DNA of 64,000 nucleotides, taken from assembly GCA_021292105.1 (NCBI GenBank), contig CM037867.1:10729721-10793720 (forward strand), read 5' to 3'. Positions within the stretch are counted from its first letter, which is position 1; every line of letters begins with the position of its first letter. The translations under genes were made by a program, and so were the position numbers. The notes under the pieces are model-generated. The model searched no databases, was not told where the DNA came from, and saw only the letters and a list, made by a program, of their open reading frames with translations. Shown one piece after another: positions 35,868-46,623 of this stretch. Source of the stretch: Anadara kagoshimensis. Its lineage: Eukaryota > Mollusca > Bivalvia > Arcoida > Arcidae.

Positions 35868-36320
35868 GTATGGCAAATGTGATGACTTCAATTTTTCTAT
35901 TATCAACTTTCCTGTTTTATCCATCAATATACCTGCTTCTCCTGCTTATGGTGTACTTTTTTCACAATAAGTACGCTATGTTAGAGATATTTACCACCAC
36001 AGGAACTTTATACAACGAAACAAACTGCTTATACATAAATGTGTTGTTGAGACAAGCATAGGCTTATCAAGGCCCTCAAAACGTGTAATGGTCGTAATAT
36101 TGTTGTTAAGTATGATGTTCCTTCTTCTAAAATTACCAAAGTCCCATAGTTTCATGTTTCTTTCATTCTCAATTTTGATTACACATGTGGCGGCTGTAAC
36201 TAGCTAAACAGAAGGTGCTTACCCTTCTTGAGCACCCGGCTTCACTTCCCTGGCCTGGTGAAGGTTAACGCGTTTTAGTATATTATTTGGACATGTATTT
36301 GGTATGTTTGTCTTTGCTTA
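35868..36320 (+). repeat. Dispersed repeat family R, long copy 3
   Basis: Plus-strand copy: ATACCTGCTTCTCCTGC, CTTATCAAGGCCCTCAAAAC, then the core GGTGCTTACCCTTCTTGAGC, then GTATGTTTGTC. It is the mirror of the copy at 16470-16985. Confidence 0.65.
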
Positions 36321-37410
36321 TGATTCAAATAACTCAGTATATGTCAGCAAACTGTAACGTGAAAATGATTTTTCCTTTGAATCTAGAAATACGGCTTAAT
36401 TTCAAATATATTCCGTTCATTATTTCATCTATTTACTGTTTTTATGTGATTTTATATTTAAAATGCGCGAAATATTTCAGTGTAATTAATTTATAAACTT
36501 TTAAACTTCATTCAATAAATCACTCAGCCACTCAGAGTGAGGGTGAGAACATACAATGTATACATAACTTACAATACTAGCTAACTGATATTACATTACA
36601 GTATTACAATATATATACAATACTAGCTAACTGATATTACATTACAGTATTACAATATAAATATAAAGTAGTATAAAATAGTAACGTTTGTTATATTTAA
36701 GCAATATATGTTTCTCATAGAAAATAAATCCCGAGGTGTTAGCATGCAAGACACGCAAACTTTGTTCTAGTCCGAAGTTACCCGAATCAATATTTTATAT
36801 ATTGCACACTTTGGAACGTGATACTGTTGTTTATGAAGTCATGCGATTGTTGTGAAATGGCTGAAAACATTATATTCTTATACAAGAACTAGTGCAATAT
36901 CTATGTATTGCGAGACAAAAATGGTATTTTAGATGAAATAGTAGTGGAAAGTAAATGAAATTTATGTTGCAATTTAATAGAGCCATTGAACTGATATTGT
37001 GAAAATTGTCCCATGTTGATTCCAAAGTTTTGCAATCACAAGCTCGTGCAAATATCCAGTCAACTCGGGACAATATATTTCACAATATCAGTTCAATAAC
37101 TCTATAATATTAATGTAACTATAATTAGGTATTATTAGAATTGAAATCTTTTGATATAATGTGGATAAACGTAGAAATGTAAAATAATTATAACATATAT
37201 GGAGCAAAATCCTACAATCTGGAGAAGTTTAGATTATGTATTCATTAGGTCTAAAAAGCTCTGTAACGAATATGATCTAATTGCTTTGAGATAAACTATA
37301 CATTTAATAAAAGTTCAAAATCAGCACATGGCAGTCTATAAGCGCGTATGACAGTACCTACGGTGCTAAAATTCTACGTTAGTTCCACACACATTTAACA
37401 AGCTTAAAAG
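36321..37410. other. Non-coding stretch with a hairpin
   Basis: A roughly 27-base inverted pair (GCCATTGAACTGATATTGTG near 36982 and CACAATATCAGTTCAATAAC near 37081) and a short duplicated block (ACAATACTAGCTAACTGATA near 36570 and 36620). No gene seen. Confidence 0.5.
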
Positions 37411-37877
37411 TCATTTGGTGCATACAACACAAAGAGGGAAATGCCGATCCCGATAAGGTGGACATTTTAACGCACCGCATACTGCTCGCACCGGAAAGAA
37501 CAATTTCCCATCATTATCTCTAGCGTTAACATCAGAATTTAAAGTTTTCGGGAATCTGTCAACACATACATATTGCGAAGCAGCAGCATGTTCAGTATAG
37601 CCAGCGGCTAGCATTCCGCTATATTCGTATTTCCAGCCGGTATAACATCGAGTTCTGGCGGGAATCATTAGAGTCTGTGATGTGTGATTGCTCCGACAAA
37701 CTGCACACGGCACGTTGTGATACTGAGGTTGACCAAAATGATCAGTTTGGTAATCAGCTCCATACATGTATCCGCTATAAGTATCGTGTTCTTGTTGGTC
37801 AAACATAGGATCTTTTGGTAAACACACATACTCGGATGCTGCGCCAGTATAAGAGTAACTAGAACCACCACTATATC
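37411..37877 (-). CDS. Short-chain collagen C4-like protein, last exon
   Basis: The minus-strand ORF ends at a stop at 37411. It encodes GAASEYVCLPKDPMF, HNVPCAVCRSNHTSQTLMIP, CYTGWKYEYSGMLAAGYTEH, SQYVCVDRFPKTL, RAVCGALKCPPY and CVVCTK. This order of Cys motifs is typical of the C-terminal domain of proteins annotated in bivalves and cnidarians as short-chain collagen C4-like, which are secreted. I place the exon start at 37877 after TTACTTGTAG, because family members begin here with a Y-S/A-GG-S motif. The ORF itself is open to 37914. Upstream exons should lie at higher coordinates; I could not find a signal peptide or Gly-X-Y exon there, so this may be an orphan exon. Function in the animal is not established. 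Confidence 0.65.
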
Positions 37878-37925
37878 CTACAAGTAAATCAATACTACTA
37901 TTGTAATGAAACATTACAGACGTGT

Positions 37926-37927
<2 letters not shown>

Positions 37928-37956
<29 letters not shown>

Positions 37957-37957
37957 C
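37928..37957. repeat. (TA)n microsatellite
   Basis: Pure TA run just upstream of the collagen C4-like exon. Confidence 0.9.
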
Positions 37958-38329
37958 TGAAGGCTAATGGTTTATTCTTGTAGTTGCTGGTAGAAGTTGT
38001 GGCGTGAGTGGTGCGTGTGGACCGCGGGTTCCAGAACTGTATTCAGTCCTGTTGTACGTATCTGTCGTGTCTCTATACGTCTAAATACATTGCGAGTGTA
38101 GTACCAGGGATAAATGTGACATATCCACATAGTTAAATTTTGGCGTTAATATAATTTTCTCTTGGTACTTATTTTCGTGCGTTACACACGTCCGCGGAAT
38201 AAGCGGAAGCAAGTACATCGCGAAAATAAATACGATTCAAATAAAATGAATTATTGCAGTTTGGCTGATCATACTTTTAATAATGATTACCAAAATAAAG
38301 TTTTATACAAGACTGTACTTTCCTTTCAC

Positions 38330-38520
38330 AAAATTTTGATTACATACGTAGCAGGTGTAGGTAGCTAAACAGGAGGTGCTTACCCTTCCGGAGCATCCGA
38401 CCTCACTTCCCTGGTGAAAGTTCACGTGTCTAACCTAACTTGTCAGTTCCAAAGTTTTTACTTTGCTTCTGGATTGCGATTCGGACATGGATTAGTATGT
38501 TTGTTTTTGATACAAGCTTA
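38330..38520 (+). repeat. Dispersed repeat family R, copy 4
   Basis: Well-kept copy: GGAGGTGCTTACCCTTCCGG, then CCCTGGTGAAAGTTCACGTG, then TCTAACCTAACTTGTCAGTT, then GGACATGGATTAGTATG. It supplies the empty-site sequence for the insertion at 53663-54357. Confidence 0.8.
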
Positions 38521-38829
38521 TTTGTCTATTGCTGCCAAGAACTGTTTTAGTAGATGTGTAATGATGCTATGTTTGGGACCCTACCTGAGTAAACGGTATC
38601 TGTCCCTTCTGTGTCACAACTATTCCTACCCCACCGTGTATACAGTGCACCTCCTTCAATGAGAAAAACATATTTATAATCACCAGTTTATTAGATGAAA
38701 CAGCCTCGTTTAAAACTCATCTAAATGCCACCAGCAATTTCGACCTAAAATGGCTGTACGAAGTCATGAGAAATAGTAACTATCTTGACAAGGTGATATG
38801 CAGGGAGGGTTCTTCAGCACATCACACGT

Positions 38830-39008
38830 ACAGTCAAACCTGTCTATAAAGGCCACCCAATGGAACCAGTAAAAGTATCCTTTATAGGCAGGTGGACCTT
38901 ATATACAGGTTAAATATAAATAAAGAGCAATCGGGATCAAATTTTACTGACCTTAAAAAGCAGGTGGCTTTTATATAGGGATTTCCTTTAAGGCAGATTC
39001 GATTGTAC
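38830..39008. mobile_element. Fold-back MITE 'ACAGTC...GATTGT', copy 2
   Basis: Starts ACAGTCAAACCTGTCTATAA and ends GGCAGATTCGATTGT. Confidence 0.75.
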
Positions 39009-39060
39009 TTTGAAACGAAGCATCGATGTTAAGGTCAATGTGTATAGATGTTTATTTAGC

Positions 39061-39404
39061 GTGACTCTCTTACAGTAGTTCACGGGGAATTGTCACTTCC
39101 GAACTATCCGTGACTTGCCTACAGAAGTTCACGGGGAATTGTCACTTCCGAAGTACCCGTGACTTGCCTACAGAAGTTCACGGGGAATTGTCACTTCCGA
39201 ACTATCTGTGGCTCACCTACAGTAGTTCACAGGGAATTGTCACTTCCGAAGTACCCGTGACTCTCTTACAGTAGTTCACGGGGAATTGTCACTTCCGAAG
39301 TACCCGTGACTCGCCTACAGTAGTTCACGGGGAATTGTCACTTCCGAAGTACCTGTGACTCGCCTACAGTAGTTCACGGATAATTGTCACTTCCGAAGTC
39401 CTCG
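39061..39404. repeat. 49-bp tandem repeat, seven copies
   Basis: Unit: GTGACTCGCCTACAGTAGTT, then CACGGGGAATTGTCACTTCC, then GAAGTACCC. Units vary by a few bases (CTCTTACAG or TTGCCTACAG; ACTATCC or AGTACCC). Confidence 0.92.
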
Positions 39405-39574
39405 TTTCTAGCCGATGCAATGCAAATTGATCGGCGAAAGAATAGTGACTACTTATTAGAAGGCCTTGGTCAGAACCGGCCAGTTTTCGAACTCCGACCT
39501 CCCTCATATGGGATCGAACACACTATCAGCTATGCGTAATGTTCAGTCTATAACGTTTAATTTAACAGTATATA

Positions 39575-39806
39575 ATATATGCAGACAACATTGACCTGCT
39601 CACTTGATCATCCATTAAGAATATTTTCATATACGATGCTCTACCAAATACTTGGGTAGTGTTAGGATTAGCATTTGATACATAATCCGTGCATGTTTTC
39701 CATAACGTAGTCGAAATAATCACCTGTGTTCACTTAAATGCACACTGGTCGATGATCAATATCTAAATTAAAGGTCAAGCGGACAGGTCAATATTGTTTG
39801 TTTATA
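39575..39806. mobile_element. MITE family 'GACCTGTCC', copy 1
   Basis: Left arm ACAACATTGACCTGCTCACT, right arm GGTCAAGCGGACAGGTCAAT; about 230 bp, no ORF. Confidence 0.7.
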
Positions 39807-39810
39807 CACT

Positions 39811-40045
39811 GTTATATAGGCAAACACCATTGACCTGTCCGTTTGACCTTTTATTTAAATATTCATTATGGACGAGTAAATTTAATCAAAAGGGATCACG
39901 AGTGTCTATGTTATGTGAACACTAATCATGAACAATGTGTATATGTATTAACTGCGAATCCTTGTATTGGGTGGACCGTCATATATGGAGTTTTCCTAAT
40001 GGAAGGTCAAACGGACAGGTCAAACTTGACGCACTATACCTCTCA
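39811..40045. mobile_element. MITE family 'GACCTGTCC', copy 2
   Basis: Left arm GGCAAACACCATTGACCTGT, right arm GGTCAAACGGACAGGTCAAA. Lies directly next to copy 1. Confidence 0.7.
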
Positions 40046-40377
40046 TTTCCACTGTGTTAATCCTTTGCTATAGGTAAAACATTGTGCCATATGTAAACAT
40101 TACTCCAACGAATGATTCAAGATATCTATAATTATTAACATCAACCATCTTCAAAATTCTTCCCTAGAAACTTCTGTAATAAAATCGTTGTAAAATTCAA
40201 TCAATTGTTATTTATTTACTTATTAATTATATAATATACTGTAGTCATTGTTTTCTTTTAAACCGTACATTATATTCACGCAGTGGAAATTGCCTTTTTT
40301 AAATTGAACCTTTTCAACGAGTTTTCAGCTATATTAATACTTTTAGTTGACGTAAAAGTCGAAATTTTTATCTCAAT

Positions 40378-40600
40378 GCAATGTGCATGAAGGATTCTTT
40401 AACGTGCCACGCCTGCGGTAACATTGGACATCGGTTTTTAAGATCTCTTTCGAAGGATACCGTGACTTTCAATTTTAAATGTCGTGTGCTTGGCGAAAGA
40501 ACAGTCACTACCTATTTATAAGTATTGTTTAGATCCCCGACCGGGGCTCGAACCCACGACCTCCCATATAAGAAGCGAGCACTCTACCAAATGAGCTACC
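40378..40600 (-). mobile_element. tRNA-derived SINE, minus orientation
   Basis: In reverse it opens 'GGTAGCTCATTTGGTAGAGT' (A box) and has GTGGGTTCGAGCCCCGG (B box) about 40 bases later, then a body with TGTTCTTTCGCCAAGCACAC. The best-kept head of the SINE copies in the window. Confidence 0.75.
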
Positions 40601-40999
40601 ATTAGAATTCTCAAATGTTAGAAGCCATACAGCAAAAAGAAATGAAGTAATAACATCTTAGAAGCATCAGGCAGTGATAATCAAACTATAAACTGTATGT
40701 ACTTATTTAACTTGAAGGCATACACTACATTAGCCGTTCCGTGCTAGTTACGGAGAAAATAAACCATCAGATTCCATTAATTTCAGCAGAGGCGCGATAA
40801 AAAACAAAGTGAAAAAACCTTTAGTCAATATGTTAGTTTATGGATATTAAAATTGGAAGCCGATTAGTAATAAGAAAAATGCACAATCTAGCTCAATCTA
40901 GAGAAAACCAAAACGAACTTTGTAAATACCGGTTGCGGAAGGTAAAATGCAATTACTCCGAATTTGTGCAATTTAAAACACACACTCGCAGTGAAGTTC

Positions 41000-41003
<4 letters not shown>

Positions 41004-41049
<46 letters not shown>
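41004..41049. repeat. (CA)n microsatellite
   Basis: Pure CA run of about 46 bases; the His/Thr ORFs over it are artefacts. Confidence 0.95.
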
Positions 41050-41051
<2 letters not shown>

Positions 41052-41195
41052 GTATTACCTTAGCAGGTGTCCTAATTTACCAATTGAAATATAAACTATG
41101 CATACGTTTAAACAACTTAGAATGTTTAAGTATAGTCATCAAACAGGAAGTTTACAGCATGACTGAAGTGACATTGTCAGTCGGGTAGACATTAA

Positions 41196-41420
41196 TTATT
41201 GCTAATAATTGACCTGCCCGCTTAGCCTTTGATTCAAATATTTATTATAAACCACTGCATTTATATTTAAGGAACACATGCGATTTTTTGTCTTCATGGG
41301 GGAGGCATGTATTGTTTATGCACTAACTGCGAATCCTACCACTACCCACCAATGGGCGGACCCTCCTATATGAACATTCCTATTAAAAGGTCAAGCGTAC
41401 AGGTCAATGTTGTTTAGCTT
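41196..41420. mobile_element. MITE family 'GACCTGTCC', copy 3
   Basis: Left arm AATTGACCTGCCCGCTTAGC, right arm GGTCAAGCGTACAGGTCAAT then GTTGTTTAGC. Confidence 0.65.
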
Positions 41421-41967
41421 CATATAACCGTATCAGGTTATTGTTTAAAAGATCGGGTTTATATTATGTCAGTCTATGTAATGGTTTTAAAAAGTCCTGA
41501 GATGGAATTCTGGTTAAGATGTGAATCATACGACATGACATAATGTGTGTATACGATTTCCTTATCGTGTGAAGGTAGTAGTCGGTATGGATCAGTGGTT
41601 TATATTTTATATTTAACAACAGAAAAAAAAATTTGTCAGGTAAGTGGGATATTTAAAAATCAATATTTATGAATTATAAAGTCTGTATAGCGTGGCTAAG
41701 GTATAAATAACGACAGTATAGACGTTTTTTGTCCCAGTCAAGATTATTGTACTCATATTGTTACTAGTTATGTTGAGGACAGCTAGCAGTTCTTTTGAAA
41801 ACACACACACACACACACAACAGTGAAGTACGGACTTCACTAGGCGTTGGTCATCATTACGGTGTATCTTTGTGTCGGAAGGGGGGGGGGGTACAGCAAG
41901 TTTAACATTTTAAGGTCTCGACTGAACTAGAACTACAAAGTGACTCATAACATTTAACAAAATTTTT

Positions 41968-42051
41968 AGTACTGGTTCCCTCCCTTTGATTGTTCCCGAT
42001 GAATCTCCCACAATTTGTATTGGGAACAATCAAAGGGAGGGAACCAGTACT
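41968..42051. repeat. Perfect 30-bp inverted repeat, 24-base loop
   Basis: AGTACTGGTTCCCTCCCTTT plus GATTGTTCCC is exactly complemented at 42022-42051. It lies about 370 bases upstream of the chitinase start codon, in the promoter or 5' UTR region. Confidence 0.93.
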
Positions 42052-42324
42052 ACGAAATTTTTCAGGGGACCTCGTTACCGAAGGTCGTTAGTATTGATCA
42101 AAGGACTGGTTTACGGATCACATCGCCTCTCACCATCTTGCCTGTGTGAGTTTTTTGTCAGGTCGCTGGCCGTAGATCAGTGGTTCTGTTACCGATACTC
42201 CATTCTGAATGTATACTTTCTGGAGTCACCAAATGGCGACCACGACGACGACGACGACGATGATGGCGATTGTTACATATCAATTTTTTGTATCAAATGT
42301 TAAAATAAAAATGGCATATGAAAT

Positions 42325-42371
42325 CATCATCTTTCTTCTTCTTCTTCTTCTTATTATTATTATTATTATTA

Positions 42372-42406
<35 letters not shown>
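42325..42406. repeat. (CTT)n/(ATT)n microsatellite before the chitinase start
   Basis: CTT repeats pass into ATT repeats, ending 12 bases before the ATG at 42418. Confidence 0.9.
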
Positions 42407-42407
<1 letters not shown>

Positions 42408-42417
42408 GCTGCTTCAG

Positions 42418-42646
42418 ATGTTTTTACCATGGCAGTTGGTTTTGCTGTTTACAGTATTGATTGAAATAGACATTTCTTCTGAGGATTGTTCAAATCTGTG
42501 CTGTAAGGGTCAAGAACCACATTGTTATACGGCGGCATCCCACGTTGCCAAGGTTACCAGGTGTTATTGTGATGAGGTGTGTGAGATATATACAGACTGC
42601 TGTACAGGTTATCAGTCCTCGTGTCAATCAAGAACCACAACGGAAG
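42418..42646 (+). CDS. Chitinase exon 1: signal peptide and somatomedin-B-like domain
   Basis: [20 protein letters not shown] is a signal peptide. Then comes [13 protein letters not shown], and later [19 protein letters not shown] ending in C69. C-x-C-DE-x-C and D-CC with a final Cys are the somatomedin-B signature. Ten cysteines are present where the vitronectin type has eight; the extra CC and PHC resemble the SBSPON/SUSD2 type. Donor GGAAG|GTAAA. Confidence 0.85.
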
Positions 42647-43635
42647 GTAAATTATTTTCTTTATTCCAAAGAATTAAGGTCACTTATTGTTTCAGCAAAA
42701 AAAGTCATTGGGATTCACTGTTGTACTACATGATACTTAACGATTGTGCACATCATTTTTTTCCACTGATTTTGGAATTAAATGTAAAACGGCATTATTT
42801 CGGGAATTCATGACGTAAAACGTTTTCGAAAACCTGCACAACGTTAAAGGGTGTTATTGACGTGGTACAGCGGCGAAACCCAATGTAAAAAAATCTAAAG
42901 TTTTTGATAGCGGACCCGGTTGTGTAAAGCTTCATTAACTTATCCAATTGGTAAGCGAAATCAGACAATATTATTATAAATTGAAATATTAGTTATAGAC
43001 GTAAAAATGTGACTTAAATAGCCTCTTTTTCATAATAGCAGCGGTATGCATTAAATCGTTAACACAAGTTGTCATTTTTAAATAATGCACAAAACACAGC
43101 ATACAAATTTTGCTAACCAACTTATTAATTTAATGGAGTTGTGAACAACTGGGTTAAGAATTCCATACATGTTCGTATATTAATAGACATACAGGCTTTT
43201 AAGTGGTTAGTAGGTTCGGGTGAAGGTTTTAGCTTTGTACTCATAAAATATTTAAGCTGAAGGGTTTTCGCGCACCTCAAACCCCGTATAATTAAAACAC
43301 CAAGGATAAAGAAGACATATACGCTAGTTGCGTACACTAGATACTATTTCTGAGGTATCATAATATGCACTTTAAAAGGACAAGCTTTATTGTATTGTTA
43401 GTAGGACATGAATTTTCTGTAGAGTAGGATTTGATTGGGGCTTGCCAGTGTACCATGTGATACCCCATAACGTTTCTGTGGAATAAGCATTTCCAATAGC
43501 CATGGAATAGCTTCAGTTTACATTTTCCCGTAAAAATGACGTTACCCGGCGGCCGGGAAATTTCGACGTTTACATTTTCCATAATGTTCCGCACAAAGGT
43601 TAAGGGGTTTTAATCACATGGTACGCTGGCGACCC

Positions 43636-43677
<42 letters not shown>

Positions 43678-46575
43678 TACAGGTATTATTATTATTAAAC
43701 AACTTTTACAGAAGAATAAATGCAGAAAACTTACTCTGAATAGCATGAACTTTCACAAAATATAACACCATTGGCAAAATATTTATAACAGGGGAAACGC
43801 CAACCCGGTCTACGCATTGATTCATTAAACAAGTTTGCACGCGCAGAAGGGGTGAAAAAAAATGGCCAAAAACGGCATACACTCGAGGCGTGGAAATAAT
43901 GAAATATTTGTCTTGCCGACTGTTTTTACTGAAACACATGGCATTTTATTAAAATTTCTGGACAATTGTAATTGATTAAAGGCAGATTTACTCTAATTTG
44001 GTGACAATTTTACCATTTAAATACCGATTGAATGCGGGACACTTGCCTAAAATCGAAAATTATTTTTTTGAAAAATGTGATCTCTTTCAATCATTTGCTC
44101 ATGCACCAAAGATGTTTTAATATGAATGGAAAGAACTTTTTCCCGTGTTTATTTTGTATAATTCGACCGTTAAATTTTCTGGTACAAAAAACGTACAAGT
44201 TTTAAAGTCGAAAAAATCGATGAAAATGTCGGATATGTGATCATGGGTCGGTCCCTTTTCCGGCTCATTTGACCCATAAATAATGCAACGGCAGCTTCCT
44301 CATGGTACACCATGTGTAAATTTGATAGTCCAGAGACGCTGTTTGGATTTATTTGCTGAAATAAAGTAAGTTTTACCATTTAAATAGTAATTTTCTTCAC
44401 ACTTCAAGCCGATTTTGCCGGAAATTTGGGTCTACTTTCAGGCAGCCATCTTAGAAAAGTGCCGTCACCGCCTCAAAGTTATTTTTTGCATTCCCGAATG
44501 ATCCTTTTGTATTTTGTACATGGTAGTCATGGTTTTTACACCATATAACATGCAGGATTGATTTGTGGTACCACTGAATATATGAAGTTTGCATGGATAC
44601 CAATACACTGGCCTGCATGTACTCAGGACACATTGGCCTGTATGCTTTGTAGGCCTTCAATTTATTTGGCTGCTAAATAACATTCAACTGTCTTATTTTA
44701 TTTATTTTATTTTAAATACATGGGGAATGGGTTTACTCAAAATATTTACCATTAATATTTGACCAGGAGTGTGGATCTCTACATAAAATATTCCTTAGAT
44801 GAGGAACATCTTTCAACTTAGATTTAGCTCTCAATTCATAATATGTACATTTTGAATTTCATCACAAGATTGGCACTGGTCTTAATTATATATTTTTTCA
44901 AATTCTAATGTAATAAAAACCCCGCCTTCCTTACTTTGGTACAAAGCATGAATTCATGGTTTATTATACAGTCCATTTAATTGTTTAATCAAATTTTAAC
45001 AGAAAAAAATTCATTTGAAATCCTATACAAATTACAAATTTGCATAAAAACTGGACTCATACAGTGTGTATACATCTATGATCTAAGCTACTAAGTTATT
45101 TTTATTGTAATTAGCTCTGGCATGTGCTACTATTGAATTTTTATGAAATTGTCATGTGCTGATTAAAGTGATTTTGAATTTTTATTAAAATAATGCATTC
45201 AAAGTCAGAACATTTGAATTATATTATTTCAGTAGCACATGACAGCTCTACTTTTTTTGCTCTAAAACTTTAGAGGAGACAGCATCTTTTTGCTAATGTA
45301 ATAATTGAAATTGCTAAATAATGAAATGAAATTATAATTTAACTTAAACCATAAACAGATAGGTCTAAAACATTGCAAATTGTCCATTATAATCTTGATT
45401 CAACACCCACAACTGAGCCAAGTCATTAAAGTCACTTTGCTTAATTTAGTTTGACAGATGTGTTTAGATGTGAGTTACAAACACATAGACATACCATACC
45501 TACAACAATACATGTGTCCATCATCTGATGTTGACTTAAAAGCCAGAGTAATTCAAATTTAAGCTAACATGGCCCATCATAAGTTGTCATTTAATTCAGA
45601 TGATGAACAAGTATGGAACCAGAGAAAGATCCCCCATACTGATTATTTCAATATGAAAAATGATTTCACTTTTTGAAATTTGGACAGAAGTCCTGCAACT
45701 AGGTAACATGATCAGTTGGCACATGCAATGTAAGGCACTTATAAACTTTCTCTTATTCAGCACAAACACCTTATTTCACATCTGGTATGTTATATTATTC
45801 CTTGCTGATTTTGTTTCAGTCCATGGATTTAACAAGTTTTCACTGATAACTCATGACTTGTGCATTTTTTCATTTTAATGATGATAAAACCCATTTTTAG
45901 ACTGGTAAAATTAGTATTAAAATTAAAACTATTTAAAATAAACTAAATTGATGTGGAATTGTAATAAGTTTTTGATGTAAATCTTATTTACACTTTCATT
46001 TGTGTAACATTCAACCTCAAATTAACCCTCATAGTTGAAAATGATCAGGAAAGAATAAAATTCATGATTGAACACTGAAATTACACATTAAACAACTAAA
46101 ATACATGTATATATATACATGTATGTATATGGAATTTTGTGATACTAGTATGAAATATTGAAGCAATGTCTAAAGATGTTAATCCACAGCTAAGCTCAAA
46201 CCCAAGTTAATGAATATTGTTTTCACAAGCACTGCTTAAACATAATATAGTTTATGCTTTTTCCCTCATTAAAATGTCAAGTCCATGACTACTTCACATG
46301 TACAATTAATTTTAAAATTTAAAAAAAATGAGATTTATCTTTGGTTAGTTTTGATGCAACATTCTAATTATTTAATGTATGCATTTCATTTTCAATTTAT
46401 AAATACTTTATTGCACACCTGCATATTCTGGTGTTGGTTTGAAATAAGTCAAATATTGTAGTAGACTACTCATGTACATGTATTTAACACATATGTCTTG
46501 TAATGGGTAAATTTGTTGTACATAATCATGCAGTTTTAAAATTCCTCAAATTCTACCCTCCCATCACACACATGT

Positions 46576-46623
<48 letters not shown>

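Noticed and set aside
40964..41188. His/Thr-rich ORFs
   Set aside because: Products of the CA microsatellite.
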